From NCBI RefSeq assembly GCF_946220915.1, contig NZ_CAMIHH010000018.1, positions 1 through 38,950 of the forward strand: a DNA stretch of 38,950 bases, given 5' to 3'. Position numbers and translations under genes: made by a program. The notes beneath the pieces are model-generated. The model was not told the origin of the DNA. It searched no databases and saw nothing but the letters and a program-made list of their open reading frames with translations. This stretch comes from an uncultured Flavobacterium sp. (GTDB lineage: Bacteria > Bacteroidota > Bacteroidia > Flavobacteriales > Flavobacteriaceae). Within the stretch, counting starts at the first letter, position 1. Each line of letters begins with the position of its first letter. This document shows positions 1 through 9,222 of the stretch, piece by piece.

Positions 1-91
1 ACATGTACTGCGTGTAATGAGGGTCCTGCTGGGCAGTCGCATCAGCTAACCCACCCAGGGCAAATAGCGCTGCAAGGTATAGTTTCTTCAT
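1..91 (-). CDS. PorP/SprF family outer-membrane protein (N-terminal 30 residues, cut by window edge)
   Basis: Reading the minus strand from the ATG at 91-89 gives an open frame to the window edge. It starts with a signal peptide (MKKLYLAALFALGG...) followed by QQDPHYTQYM. A short leader followed by QQDPxYTQYM is the standard beginning of PorP/SprF proteins, outer-membrane partners of type IX secretion. Only 30 codons are visible, so everything after the first motif is inferred. It lies 165 bases downstream of the large type B cargo gene on the same strand. That is the usual sprB-sprF type arrangement, in which the SprF-like protein helps export or anchor its neighbour. A terminator-like hairpin lies between the two genes, so it may have its own promoter, but I could not identify one with confidence. 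Confidence 0.75.
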   Translation of the reverse strand, partial: MKKLYLAALFALGGLADATAQQDPHYTQYM

Positions 92-214
92 TAGTTTGTG
101 TTTATTGGTTAAACAGCCGAATTGGTTAATTCACTCCAAAGCAAACGAAAATTTTTCAATTTCGTACACTATGAAGGCATGTTTAATGTTAAAATGAATG
201 ATTTTTTTAAAAGA

Positions 215-252
215 AAAGGGCTTTTTCACATTATGCAGTAAAAAAGCCCTTT
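215..252 (-). terminator. Rho-independent terminator after the large adhesin gene
   Basis: Perfect 12-base arms (AAAGGGCTTTTT at 215-226 and its complement at 241-252) enclose a 14-base loop. They begin 5 bases after the stop codon of the minus-strand adhesin gene. Read on the minus strand, the second arm ends in T-rich sequence. It would limit read-through into the PorP/SprF gene. Confidence 0.7.
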
Positions 253-256
253 AAAT

Positions 257-3200
257 TTATTCTTCGCGGTTTATGTAAACCCAGCCAGTCTTGCTTTCGC
301 CGCTACCCGTCTCGATACTATAGAAGTAAGTTCCCGACGGAAGCTCATTATTGCCGGAATCCTGCCCATGCCATTGGTCAACATAGGCCCCGTAGCTGAA
401 TACTTCTGTTCCGTAACGGTTGAATATTGTGATTTTGGTAACATCCATACCGGTAAGGTCGAAAGTTTCATTCATGTTGTCGCCATTGGGTGATATGCCC
501 CTTGGCACCAGGCACGAATTTTCACCTATGGTACGCGTTGCCGAAACCTGGCAGCCTTCGGCAGTGGTTACCGTAACCGAATAGTCGCCGGCGCCCGGCA
601 CTTCGATCTCTTTTGCCGAAGCTGTAAATCCGCCCGGGCCTGTCCATGCATACGTAGCCGTTTCAGGGTCGAATGTACCATCCAGCGCCACGATTTCCAG
701 CATGTACTTATTGCCACGGCATCCTTCTTCAATGTCAAAATCCGGGTCAATAACCTGCGCCGTTATTGTAAACTGCTTAAAGGCCATGCACCCGTTCCCA
801 TTATTCACTATCCTGACAAAAATTGTTTGCGGCGAAACCGTATTTTGATATACCGGCCCTATTGGCCCTTCATCATTATCGGCATCTTCCTGGGAAATAT
901 GGTAGCTTACAGAATAATCACCGGCTTCCAGCCCTTCAAGCAAGATTGCCGTATTACCGGTAAAATCAAACTGGGCGGTGCCGTTGGTGTTGCATATTAC
1001 AAGGTTTTCAGGATCGCCGGTAGTTGCCGCAACCGAATCATAAAATTCGATAACCTTCGTTTCTACCGCCACACAGGTAGAGCTTATGTACTGCGCCTGT
1101 ATGGTATAAGTTCCCGGCTCACTAATGGTAACAGCCGGAGCCGTAGCGCCCGGTATAACAACATCGTTGCGAAGCCACTCTATGGCATATAATGCAGGGT
1201 CAAGCTCACTGTCTATGGTATAGGTATCGCCTTCGCAAAGCGCATTGCCTGTTTCTACCAAAAAGTCTTCGCCAAGGTCGATATTGCCAATATCAAATGG
1301 CCCGATGAATACTGCCGAATCCAGCAGCTCATCATTCCTGTCGGCAATTACAAGCTTTATATGGTATACTGTGTTTACCTCAACGTCAGATTGTGCCGTA
1401 AGCAGCACCGTCTGGCCATTGTAGTTGATATCTGCCGCCATGGCATTGCCTCCCTGGTTGTTTTGACCATAGTATTCGGGGTTTGCAGCAGGGCAATCAT
1501 CATTGGCATTATCGCGTATGGTAACTACAGATATTGGCGTGTCCGTACCCGGAAGGAGTGCGAGGTTGGTTGTTGCTCCGGTAGCTGTATTTGTAAGGAA
1601 AAATGCAAAGGCATCGGAGAAATTACACTGGTATTGACCATATTCTTCCGAAGCAAAAACGAACGGGAAGCTTATATGGGCAGTAAGGGGAACAAAATCA
1701 AATTCCACCACAGTAGCATTATTATAATCTTCCAGTCCAGGATCTATGCCCAACCCCTGTATGTAGTTGAACAGGTCGTCATCTCCCGTCCATGCCTCGT
1801 TGCCATTACTCAGTTCGGTCGTATTCGGCCCACGCGAGCGGAATGCCCTCCCTGTGCTAAGCACCACTCCCTCTTCAATAGGAAAGCCCGATCCGTTAGC
1901 GTTAAAATAAGCAATGCCATTATCTCCTTCAAATCCTTCGGTAACGCCTGTTTTCCAAGTAAGGTTGGTTACCTGCGCACAAGCGGTGCTTACCAGTACC
2001 TCCGATATAAGCTCAGGAACGGTATTGGTTGTATCATCGGTAAATATAGGCTGCTGTGGTGTAGTTACACATACATTGAATGCCGATGTCTGGCCGGGAT
2101 CTGCCGTGGTTGTAAATATCCTGATCATATACTGCTGGCCCGGAACCAGGTAGGACGCGTTGCTGCTGTTGGTGGTATTGCAATATACAGGCGTGAGTGC
2201 GCCACAATCTGTGCCGCGATACAACGCATGTACCAGTACATTGGTGCTGCCGGTAATGTTGGTTATGTCAATATCGTGGTTGCTTTGTGTAGCTGTAAAA
2301 GTAAACCATACATCGTCATCGGCAGTACCGTTGCAAATGTTGGCCTGTGGGGAAGCGGTAGCTGAATATAGGGTACCCGGAGCAAATGCAACACAATCTG
2401 TCCCCGCATTTACAGGGACCACAACCGCATTGGCACAATCATCGTTGGCAGGCGGCGGCGGCGGCGTGGCTACGCATACCTGGAAGGCTGTGGTTTGCCC
2501 AGCCTGCGCAGTGGTAGAATATACCCTTATTTTATATACCTGCCCTGCGGTAAGCCCTCCTGCTACACTGTTATTGCCATCGCTGCAATACAACTGCACC
2601 AATGCACCGCAATCTGTCCCGGAATATACGGCATGATACAGGTCGGGGGCGCTCCCACTTACATCAGAAAGGCTTATGAGCTGTGTATTGTTGGCCGCTG
2701 TAAATTCAAACCATACATCATCGTCTGGCGATCCGTTGCAGGTAATGGGCTGTGGCGAGGCAGTTGCCGAAAGCACAGTACCCGATACTTTTTGCGTACA
2801 TACATCCGTAGGGTTTACAGGAACAATGGTGGCATTAGCACACTCGTCGTTAGCCGGTGGCGGCGGAAGCGTGTTCACACAAATATTGAACGACGTATTT
2901 TGCCCGGTAGTAGACGAAAAGGTATATACCCTGATTTTGTATACCTGCCCAACGGTAAGGTTGAGGGCAGTGCTATTGTTGGGGTCACTGCAATACAGCT
3001 GTGCCAAAGTAGCACAATCGTTACCTTCATACAGCACATGCACAAGGTTATTCGTGCTGCCGGTTACATTGTAAAGCGATATGTTGTGCGTTGTGCCTGT
3101 TGCCGTAAATTGGTACCAAACATCATCATCATCGCTGCCGGTGCAGGTATTCGCTTCCGCAGATGGTGTCGCAGACGATACCGTTCCTGCCATAAACGAG

Positions 3201-4939
3201 GTACATTCCAGGGTTGGGTTCACGGCAAGCACGGTGGCAGCGGCACATTCGTCATTAGCAGGTGGCGGAGGGGGTGTTCCCACACAAATATTGAATGCAG
3301 AGGTTTGGCCCCCCGTTCCTGTAAAAGAATATACCCTTACCTTATATTTTTCACCCACAATAAGCCCGTTGGCCACACTGCTTTCGGGATTGCTGCAATA
3401 TAGCTGGGCAAGCGATCCGCACCCATCGCCATGGTATACCACATGGAACAGGTCGGGTGTGCCGCCGGTAATGTCAAGCAGCGATATAATGTGCGAGGTA
3501 TTTGTAGCTGTAAATTCGAACCATACATCGTCGTCGTCACTCCCCCCGCACGTATTTGGCTGCGGCGAGGCAGTTGCCGAATATACTGTTCCCGGAACCG
3601 TAAGCGTACACAAATCATCATCATTTACCGGTACCGTTACCGCACCTGCGCATTCATCATTATCAGGTGGTGGTGGTGGGGTTGTAACGCATACGCTGAA
3701 CATTGTTGTTTGCGGCGTGCCCGGTTTTGAGTATACCCTTACCTTGTAAGTTTGGCCCACCGTCAGGTTTAGCGCATTACTGCTGTTGGGATCGCTGCAA
3801 TAGCGCAGGGCAAGCGTGCCGCACCCTCCTTCATATACCGCATGGACCAGGTCGGTGCTGCTGCCGGTTATATTGTCCAGTGAAATTACGTGTTTTGTAT
3901 TTGTAGCTGTAAATTCAAACCACACATCGTCATCGGCCATACCGGTACAGGTATTTGCCTGGGCCGATGCCGTAGCCTCAATCAGCCTTCCCTGGGTTGT
4001 TGCAGCGCAAAGCTGGGTTGGGTTTACCGTTAACGCCAGGGCATTGTCGCACTCGTCATTATCGGGTGCCGTATAGGCCGTTGTAAAAAATGCCGGGGCG
4101 CTCCAGTCGCTTTCCATGCCCGGGCCGCATACAGCCCTGATGCGTACTTTGTAAACCGTAGAGTCCTCAAGGCCGAATAGTGTAACCGGAGGTTGGGTGT
4201 TAAAGGTTTCGCCCGTTTCCGTAAAAGGCTGGTCCTGCGGGACGGCCTCTACGATCCATTGTGATGCGCCGCTATTGTTTGTCCAGCTGATCTGTGCCGA
4301 ATTTTCGGTTATACCGTCGGCGGGAATGGTTATGTCTGTTGGCGCCAGGCATTTTTTTACGACCCTGAAGTCGTCTACAAGCCACCGGTCGCCATTATTG
4401 TTTTTCATGACCAGGGCAATGTATACCTGCTGCCCAAAATATTCGGCGGGGATGTTTACCACCTTCTCGGTATACACATTGTATACGGGGTTTATTTCTG
4501 TCTCGGTCCAGTCCTCAAGCAGCACGTAATCGTCAAGGTCGCCCTGTATGGGTGCCGAAGATATCCTTACTTCATATATGTTTGCCTCCACTTGCGGGGT
4601 AGTAAGCCTTGAAAAGAAACGCACCTGCGATTCTTCTGGTACGGTAAATTGCGGAGTTACAAGCCAGTCTTCTGCAATGCCCGAAGGTACGCTTTCTTTA
4701 TTCAGATACGCAGCGTGACTGCCGCCGTGTACCGGCTGCATAGGGCTTCCTGCCGTGCTTTGTACCCAGTGTATTGATGTGCCAATGCCATTTTCGTAAA
4801 TGCCCCATCCGCCTGCGGGCCCTGTATTTGGCCCCGTCCCTGCTGTCCAGGCACCTTCAAAGTCCTGTTCGAATTCCTGCGCATAGCAACACAGCGAAAA
4901 CAAAAGCGTAAGGGATAATGCTGAGATAATTCTTTTCAT
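257..4939 (-). CDS. Large repeat-containing T9SS type B cargo (gliding-motility-associated C-terminal domain, choice-of-anchor L)
   Basis: A 1560-residue secreted protein. In order: signal peptide (about 1-20); an adhesin / MAM-like domain (about 22-197, with EDWLVTPQF and DRWLVDDFRV); a fibronectin type III domain (about 198-288); five tandem repeats of about 134 residues (about 293-960), four of the linkers between or after them rich in proline; a choice-of-anchor L type domain (about 965-1220, with FASEEYGQY); Ig-like segments; and a C-terminal sorting domain (about 1475-1560, with PRGISPNGDNMNETF, ITIFNRYGTEVF and LPSGTYFYSI). That ending is the type B T9SS signal, which in Flavobacterium johnsoniae needs a SprF-type partner; such a gene starts just downstream. 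Likely a cell-surface adhesin or a protein that interacts with filaments. The ligand is unknown. Start is ATG at 4939, directly before the signal peptide. Confidence 0.9.
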   Translation of the reverse strand: MKRIISALSLTLLFSLCCYAQEFEQDFEGAWTAGTGPNTGPAGGWGIYENGIGTSIHWVQSTAGSPMQPVHGGSHAAYLNKESVPSGIAEDWLVTPQFTVPEESQVRFFSRLTTPQVEANIYEVRISSAPIQGDLDDYVLLEDWTETEINPVYNVYTEKVVNIPAEYFGQQVYIALVMKNNNGDRWLVDDFRVVKKCLAPTDITIPADGITENSAQISWTNNSGASQWIVEAVPQDQPFTETGETFNTQPPVTLFGLEDSTVYKVRIRAVCGPGMESDWSAPAFFTTAYTAPDNDECDNALALTVNPTQLCAATTQGRLIEATASAQANTCTGMADDDVWFEFTATNTKHVISLDNITGSSTDLVHAVYEGGCGTLALRYCSDPNSSNALNLTVGQTYKVRVYSKPGTPQTTMFSVCVTTPPPPPDNDECAGAVTVPVNDDDLCTLTVPGTVYSATASPQPNTCGGSDDDDVWFEFTATNTSHIISLLDITGGTPDLFHVVYHGDGCGSLAQLYCSNPESSVANGLIVGEKYKVRVYSFTGTGGQTSAFNICVGTPPPPPANDECAAATVLAVNPTLECTSFMAGTVSSATPSAEANTCTGSDDDDVWYQFTATGTTHNISLYNVTGSTNNLVHVLYEGNDCATLAQLYCSDPNNSTALNLTVGQVYKIRVYTFSSTTGQNTSFNICVNTLPPPPANDECANATIVPVNPTDVCTQKVSGTVLSATASPQPITCNGSPDDDVWFEFTAANNTQLISLSDVSGSAPDLYHAVYSGTDCGALVQLYCSDGNNSVAGGLTAGQVYKIRVYSTTAQAGQTTAFQVCVATPPPPPANDDCANAVVVPVNAGTDCVAFAPGTLYSATASPQANICNGTADDDVWFTFTATQSNHDIDITNITGSTNVLVHALYRGTDCGALTPVYCNTTNSSNASYLVPGQQYMIRIFTTTADPGQTSAFNVCVTTPQQPIFTDDTTNTVPELISEVLVSTACAQVTNLTWKTGVTEGFEGDNGIAYFNANGSGFPIEEGVVLSTGRAFRSRGPNTTELSNGNEAWTGDDDLFNYIQGLGIDPGLEDYNNATVVEFDFVPLTAHISFPFVFASEEYGQYQCNFSDAFAFFLTNTATGATTNLALLPGTDTPISVVTIRDNANDDCPAANPEYYGQNNQGGNAMAADINYNGQTVLLTAQSDVEVNTVYHIKLVIADRNDELLDSAVFIGPFDIGNIDLGEDFLVETGNALCEGDTYTIDSELDPALYAIEWLRNDVVIPGATAPAVTISEPGTYTIQAQYISSTCVAVETKVIEFYDSVAATTGDPENLVICNTNGTAQFDFTGNTAILLEGLEAGDYSVSYHISQEDADNDEGPIGPVYQNTVSPQTIFVRIVNNGNGCMAFKQFTITAQVIDPDFDIEEGCRGNKYMLEIVALDGTFDPETATYAWTGPGGFTASAKEIEVPGAGDYSVTVTTAEGCQVSATRTIGENSCLVPRGISPNGDNMNETFDLTGMDVTKITIFNRYGTEVFSYGAYVDQWHGQDSGNNELPSGTYFYSIETGSGESKTGWVYINREE
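2060..4063 (-). repeat. Five tandem ~400-base coding repeats (PPC-like beta domains)
   Basis: Within the adhesin, residues about 293-421, 426-553, 561-688, 695-823 and 831-959 repeat the same plan. Each starts NDEC or NDDC, continues with a GT...SATAS block, an acidic DDDVWF(E/Q/T)FTA motif, an isoleucine-serine strand with TGS, a (D/G)CG(A/S)L..(L/V)YC motif, a VGQ.YK(V/I)RVY strand and a final (I/V)CV.T. Four linkers contain four or five prolines. The fold resembles bacterial pre-peptidase C-terminal (PPC) beta domains. Four cysteines recur at equivalent places, suggesting disulphides. Repeats are diverged at the DNA level, so the array is not a very recent duplication. Confidence 0.85.
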
Positions 4940-4990
4940 AGTTTTTTATATAATTAAAAGGCATTAGCATAACCGCCTTTTATAAAATAG

Positions 4991-5018
4991 GGTTTGCAGC
5001 CCCGCAGGACTGCAAACC
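4991..5018 (-). terminator. Hairpin after the propeller gene
   Basis: Nine-base perfect arms (GGTTTGCAG at 4991-4999, complement at 5010-5018) around a 10-base loop, 31 bases downstream of the minus-strand propeller gene. On the minus strand it is followed by CTATTTTATA, a weak U-rich tail. Likely a terminator. Confidence 0.55.
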
Positions 5019-5049
5019 GTGATAATTGGGAAAACTCTAAACTCTACTA

Positions 5050-7293
5050 CTATTCTTTAACAAGCTTTGCCGATGTTACCGCGCCAGAGGCAGTTTCTGC
5101 CTTTACCACATATACACCCTTGCTAAGATGTGAAATATTGATGGATGGTTGCGCCGACTCCATTACTTTTTGGCCCGTAATGGTATAAACAGCTACTTTT
5201 GTTACGGGAGCCAGCTGCGATGTCTGTACGGTAACAATATCCGAGGCCGGGTTTGGCGCCAAAAACACTTTATTCTGCGCCAGTGACGGATTTTCCGTAC
5301 CCATTGTTTCTATCGGGAAGCTATAGCGGATAATCCCCATATCGATAGTACCTACATAGGCATTGATATTATCGCCTACAAAATTAAAGTCCATTGCATA
5401 CGACTGCAGGTAGTTCATTTCTTCGGACGAAACGGTTACCCACTCTGCGCCGTTATAATATGTAATGTATGCATTTGTTGTAAGCTCACCGTTATATACG
5501 CCAACTGCCATCACACCGTCATTAAGGTCAGAAAAAGCCACTTTACGGGCAACTACGCCCTGTAGCGCAGTTGTCCAGGTTGCACCTCCATCGGCCGTAG
5601 TGTAAACACCATTGCTGGTAGCAATACCAAATGCGTTAGCCGAAAGTGGGTTGGCCGAAATGTCGTTGATCACTGCACCCGGCACAGTATAGATCCCGGT
5701 CCAGTTGGCACCATCATCTTCCGATTTATAAACTGAGCCATCTTTTACAAGCACCAGCTTATCGGCATAAGCAAGTATGCCGCCAATGTAACCTTGCTCA
5801 ACCGGAGTGGTTATTGGTGTCGATATAACATTCTCCAGGTCTGTAATGTCAAGTTTATAAAGTGCGCTTACTCCAAGGTCGTCTATAACAGCATAAAGGA
5901 TGTTATCATTGGAAGGATGTACAGCTACTGAGATAACACCGGATGCAGGCATGAGCGTAGCGCGTGTTGCGCCGTGGTCGGTGCTCATGTAAAGGTTCCC
6001 CCCCATCATGCCGCCGCCTTCATACATAAATACCCTGCCTTCGTTTAGCGGGTCGGCCATCAGTTTTACTGCGCTCGGGCTCCATGCTGCGGCAGATTCA
6101 ATATTGTAAGCATCCGTCATGTTGGTGGCATAATTTTTATGCAGGTGGCCGCCCTGTGCACCATAGTACAGATGTTCTGTAGCGCCAAACTTTACGGCCG
6201 ACACGCTGTTCACGGTGCAGAAAGGGGCATTGATCTGGTTTAATGTAGCACCTCCGTCGGTTGTCCTTACAGGATACATATTGGCTGTAATAGCCGCCTC
6301 TTTGCTTGCAAACGGGTTTATCGAAATTTGCTGTCCTGCATAATATTCTTCTTCAGGGTACAATGTAGCCAGCCATGTAGCGCCACCATCTTCGGTGTAA
6401 GCAATCTGGTCGGTTTCAAGCACATAAATGATGTTGTCCTGCTGGGGATGGAACTTAACAACCAAAAGGTGGTCAAATAGCGCATCGTTCCATGCCACAG
6501 GCACTATCGCCCAAGTATTTCCGCCATCCAAAGAACGGTACAGGTTCTCATCTACATCCGTGAAATTTACATCGGTGCCTAATATAATGTCATTTACATC
6601 GGTCGGGTTAAAATCTATCGGGTTAAGGGGTATGCCTGCCAGTTTTTCCGTCCAGGTCTCACCAGAATCCGCAGAGATCAAAAGGCCTCCATCTATGCTA
6701 GAACTTCCCTGGCCGCGGATAATAAATAGCTTAGAAGCATTGTCGGGGCTTATTGCCACATTCCTTACAGATACATTGTTGTTATCAGCAGCAGCATATA
6801 CTTCCGTCCAGTTCTCCCCTCCTGTCGTGGTGTAGAAAACCTTATCGCCTTCCGATGTATTCGCACTCAAAAGGATCGTTGTTGCCTCGCTGTCATAAAT
6901 GTCGAAGTTCACGATGTTTACTCCTTCCTCATCCGGAGCGTCGAAAGTGCTTACGATTTCATTGTCCTGGATGTTCAGGATGTAAATGCCGTCTTCCTCA
7001 GTATACAGGTTGGCGATAGAAAAGCACAGGTTCTCGTTGCCCGGCAGCATGATAAGGTTGGTTATCCTCGCATTAGTATTAGGATAGGCATACATCAGGT
7101 CCCAGGTTTCGCCGTTGTCATAGGATACGACGATATGGTTGTTCAGGGAAACCGCATATAATTTGTTCTCTACACTAAGGTCATACGTAAGGCCTTCAAG
7201 CCTTCCAAAATCGCCCACAGCTTCATAGCTAAGCTGTGCGTGGCCACTGTAGCCCGCCATTAATAGCATGGCAAGGATTGTAATTTTTTTCAT
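5050..7293 (-). CDS. Secreted BNR/sortilin-type beta-propeller protein with T9SS type A sorting domain
   Basis: A 747-residue protein with a signal peptide (MKKITILAMLLMAGYSGHAQ). About nine Asp-box motifs of the S.D.G.TW type run through the first 600 residues (SYDNGETW, SADSGETW, SLDGGNTW, TEDGGATW, SEDDGANW, TADGGATW and others). This is the pattern of VPS10/BNR-repeat propellers. The last 80 residues are a type A T9SS sorting domain (FLAPNPASDIVTV, VYTITGQKV, LSKGVYVVKAET, ending KLVKE). The protein is therefore predicted to cross the outer membrane and be released or attached at the surface. No glycosidase active-site residues can be assigned by eye, so sialidase activity should not be assumed. 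Its neighbours are another T9SS cargo downstream and a TPR/HTH regulator upstream, all on one strand. Confidence 0.85.
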   Translation of the reverse strand: MKKITILAMLLMAGYSGHAQLSYEAVGDFGRLEGLTYDLSVENKLYAVSLNNHIVVSYDNGETWDLMYAYPNTNARITNLIMLPGNENLCFSIANLYTEEDGIYILNIQDNEIVSTFDAPDEEGVNIVNFDIYDSEATTILLSANTSEGDKVFYTTTGGENWTEVYAAADNNNVSVRNVAISPDNASKLFIIRGQGSSSIDGGLLISADSGETWTEKLAGIPLNPIDFNPTDVNDIILGTDVNFTDVDENLYRSLDGGNTWAIVPVAWNDALFDHLLVVKFHPQQDNIIYVLETDQIAYTEDGGATWLATLYPEEEYYAGQQISINPFASKEAAITANMYPVRTTDGGATLNQINAPFCTVNSVSAVKFGATEHLYYGAQGGHLHKNYATNMTDAYNIESAAAWSPSAVKLMADPLNEGRVFMYEGGGMMGGNLYMSTDHGATRATLMPASGVISVAVHPSNDNILYAVIDDLGVSALYKLDITDLENVISTPITTPVEQGYIGGILAYADKLVLVKDGSVYKSEDDGANWTGIYTVPGAVINDISANPLSANAFGIATSNGVYTTADGGATWTTALQGVVARKVAFSDLNDGVMAVGVYNGELTTNAYITYYNGAEWVTVSSEEMNYLQSYAMDFNFVGDNINAYVGTIDMGIIRYSFPIETMGTENPSLAQNKVFLAPNPASDIVTVQTSQLAPVTKVAVYTITGQKVMESAQPSINISHLSKGVYVVKAETASGAVTSAKLVKE

Positions 7294-7415
7294 ACTAACT
7301 GTTTTTTGTTTGGTAATAATTCACCCTGACAATTTTCAATAAAAACAATTAGATAACAAAAAATTAAAGCGGAAATAGTGTGACATTTCAACCTAAATTC
7401 CGTGATTATTCCAAC

Positions 7416-9083
7416 TCAAACGTTTGATAAATAATCGTATAGGGAAACGTCTTCCGGAAGTTCCATTTTAGCCGCTATGCGTTCCTTCCTTTTACGGCAG
7501 GCTTCGGGCGTAATATTGAGCATAGATGAAATTTCCTTTGTGCTAAGATTCATGTATACATACGAGATGAAACGTACATCATTTGCATTGAGCGAGGGAT
7601 GCAGATTTTTAAGCCGGTTAAGGAACCCATGGTTCACTTCTTCAAAGTGGGTGATGAAGCTATCCCATTCATGATCCGTTTTCAGGTGGCTTTTTAAGGT
7701 TTTGATATGTCCCGACAGCGACCTGTCTCCAGCCAGGGCCGGCACTTGTGAAAGTGACGCTATAACTTCTTCAATAAGTTCGTTCCTGCCCGAAAGGTAA
7801 AGTGCCTTGGCCGACAGCTTCCTGTTTCGCGCTTCGATCTCGTTGCGCAGGCGTTCCTGTTCCAGCAGCGCCTGCGTTTCCTTTTCCCTTATTTGTTTTT
7901 CCAGCAGCAGGTTTTCGTTCTTTTCCTTTTCCAGCTCCAGCGCGATCACCTTTTCATTTTGCTCGGCTATCAGGTTTTTTTGCCGGAGCTTTACCGAAAT
8001 ATTCCGCACTATGAGCAGCACAATGGCCACTACCGCCACAATACCGCCAATGATAAAATAAAACAGGCTCCGCTCTGCGAGGCTTTTTTCCTTATTTATG
8101 GCCAGCTGGTTTTTATAATCCTGTATTCTGAACCTCGCTTCGTTGCTGCTAAGCAATATCCTGTTCTTGGTTTCTTCCAGCTCTTCGATTGCCGATACTA
8201 CCGAATCTTTATAGTGCAGCGCCTCGGTATAATTACCGCTTTGGGTATATGCTTTGGATAAAAGCCCGAACAGCTTTTTCCTGTTATCTGCATTGGGCTG
8301 GGTCTTAAGAAGCCTGAGGCCGCTTTCTATGGCCATTGCATAATTATTTTCATGCAGGTAGCTTTTCGTAATAATGAGCATTAGCGATGTGCCTATCTCA
8401 TTAAAATTAAGGTTGGGCGCTGTTTTATACAGGCTCATTGCCTTTTCACGGGCCTGCCGTGCATTGCCCTGAAGCAGGTCGTTGTCGGCCAGGCCTACCT
8501 GCGCCAGTACCAGCATTTGCGGGTCGGATTTCAGGTAGGGAAAAGATTCGAGTATATAAGCCCGTGCTTCGGCGGGACTGTTCATTTCGTTGGCCAGGTT
8601 GCCAAGGTTCATGGCATACATACCTATTTTGGCATCGTCCTTATTTTCCCGGGCAATGTCATAAGCCTTTTTAAAATACTCTTTGGCCTTAATGTAGTTT
8701 TTCTCTTTAGAATATAATATGGCAATGTTGTTGAGCACCACCATTTCATATTTTGGCCCCAGTTCCTTCAATGCAATATTATAGCTTTCAAGATAGTAGT
8801 GCAATGCCTCGCCATACTCAAGTACCGTATAGTAGTTGGCGCCTATATTGTTTGTAGCCAAAAACTGCTGCTTGTGCCATTTGTTCTTTTCGGCCAGGTT
8901 GCGTGCCTCGGTTAGCAATTCGAGCGATTTTACGTGCTGTTTTTCCCACATGGCATCAATGCCTTTTTTAATCAGCGAGTCGCAGTATTGTATCGTATTG
9001 GCCCTGAGTGGCAACCACAAAAAAAGGCACAGCAATGCTGCAAAGACTGTTTTTTTTCGGAAAATGGTTACACGTATGTTCAC
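7416..9083 (-). CDS. TPR / transmembrane / coiled-coil / HTH transcriptional regulator
   Basis: A 555-residue protein. A signal peptide or first membrane segment (about 11-29) is followed by TPR-like helical repeats (about 30-300, for example AILYSKEKNYIKAKEYFKKA). A membrane helix follows at about 341-361 (FIIGGIVAVVAIVLLIV), then a charged coiled coil (about 365-425) and a C-terminal LuxR-type winged helix region (about 495-545, with LSTKEISSMLNITPEACRKRK). This layout is a common Bacteroidota one-component membrane regulator that senses in the periplasm and binds DNA in the cytoplasm. The start is GTG at 9083; no in-frame ATG gives a better leader, and a TAnnTTTG box lies 26 bases upstream. 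It lies next to two T9SS cargo genes, which are reasonable but unproven targets. Confidence 0.85.
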   Translation of the reverse strand: MNIRVTIFRKKTVFAALLCLFLWLPLRANTIQYCDSLIKKGIDAMWEKQHVKSLELLTEARNLAEKNKWHKQQFLATNNIGANYYTVLEYGEALHYYLESYNIALKELGPKYEMVVLNNIAILYSKEKNYIKAKEYFKKAYDIARENKDDAKIGMYAMNLGNLANEMNSPAEARAYILESFPYLKSDPQMLVLAQVGLADNDLLQGNARQAREKAMSLYKTAPNLNFNEIGTSLMLIITKSYLHENNYAMAIESGLRLLKTQPNADNRKKLFGLLSKAYTQSGNYTEALHYKDSVVSAIEELEETKNRILLSSNEARFRIQDYKNQLAINKEKSLAERSLFYFIIGGIVAVVAIVLLIVRNISVKLRQKNLIAEQNEKVIALELEKEKNENLLLEKQIREKETQALLEQERLRNEIEARNRKLSAKALYLSGRNELIEEVIASLSQVPALAGDRSLSGHIKTLKSHLKTDHEWDSFITHFEEVNHGFLNRLKNLHPSLNANDVRFISYVYMNLSTKEISSMLNITPEACRKRKERIAAKMELPEDVSLYDYLSNV

Positions 9084-9108
9084 GGTCAGGGCGCTTATAA
9101 GTAAATGC

Positions 9109-9116
9109 CAAATATA
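9109..9116 (-). promoter_or_regulatory. Candidate -7 box (TATATTTG) for the TPR/HTH regulator
   Basis: On the minus strand the sequence matches the Bacteroidota -7 consensus TAnnTTTG and ends 25 bases before the GTG start. I found no convincing TTTG/TTG -33 box at the usual spacing, so confidence is limited. Confidence 0.4.
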
Positions 9117-9151
9117 AGGATAAGTAACATACTAATGTAGCTTTATAAAAG

Positions 9152-9185
9152 AAGCCCCCAAAGGATTTAAATCCTTTGGGGGCTT
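9152..9185 (-). terminator. Strong terminator of bioB
   Basis: A perfect 34-base palindrome: 17-base arms beginning AAGCCCCCAAAGG, with no unpaired centre. It starts 37 bases after the bioB stop codon on the minus strand and is followed by CTTTTAT-type U-rich sequence. It separates bioB from the regulator downstream. Confidence 0.8.
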
Positions 9186-9222
9186 GTATCCATATTGCCG
9201 GCAATCCGGCTTTATGCCCTGA

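Noticed and set aside
1361..2365. Long open frames (up to 334 codons) on the plus strand opposite the adhesin repeats, also at 2495-3403 and 3081-3749
   Set aside because: They lie antisense to a clear coding gene, their translations are low-complexity with many Cys, Arg, Tyr and Ile, and they repeat with the same period as the adhesin. They are by-products of the repeat codon pattern.
2060..4063. The 400-base tandem repeats as a CRISPR array or mobile element
   Set aside because: The repeats are coding, diverged in sequence and in frame throughout, with no unique spacers, terminal repeats or transposase.
5050..7293. Calling the BNR propeller a sialidase
   Set aside because: Asp-box repeats alone do not show activity, and I could not identify the arginine triad or the Tyr/Glu nucleophile pair of sialidases.
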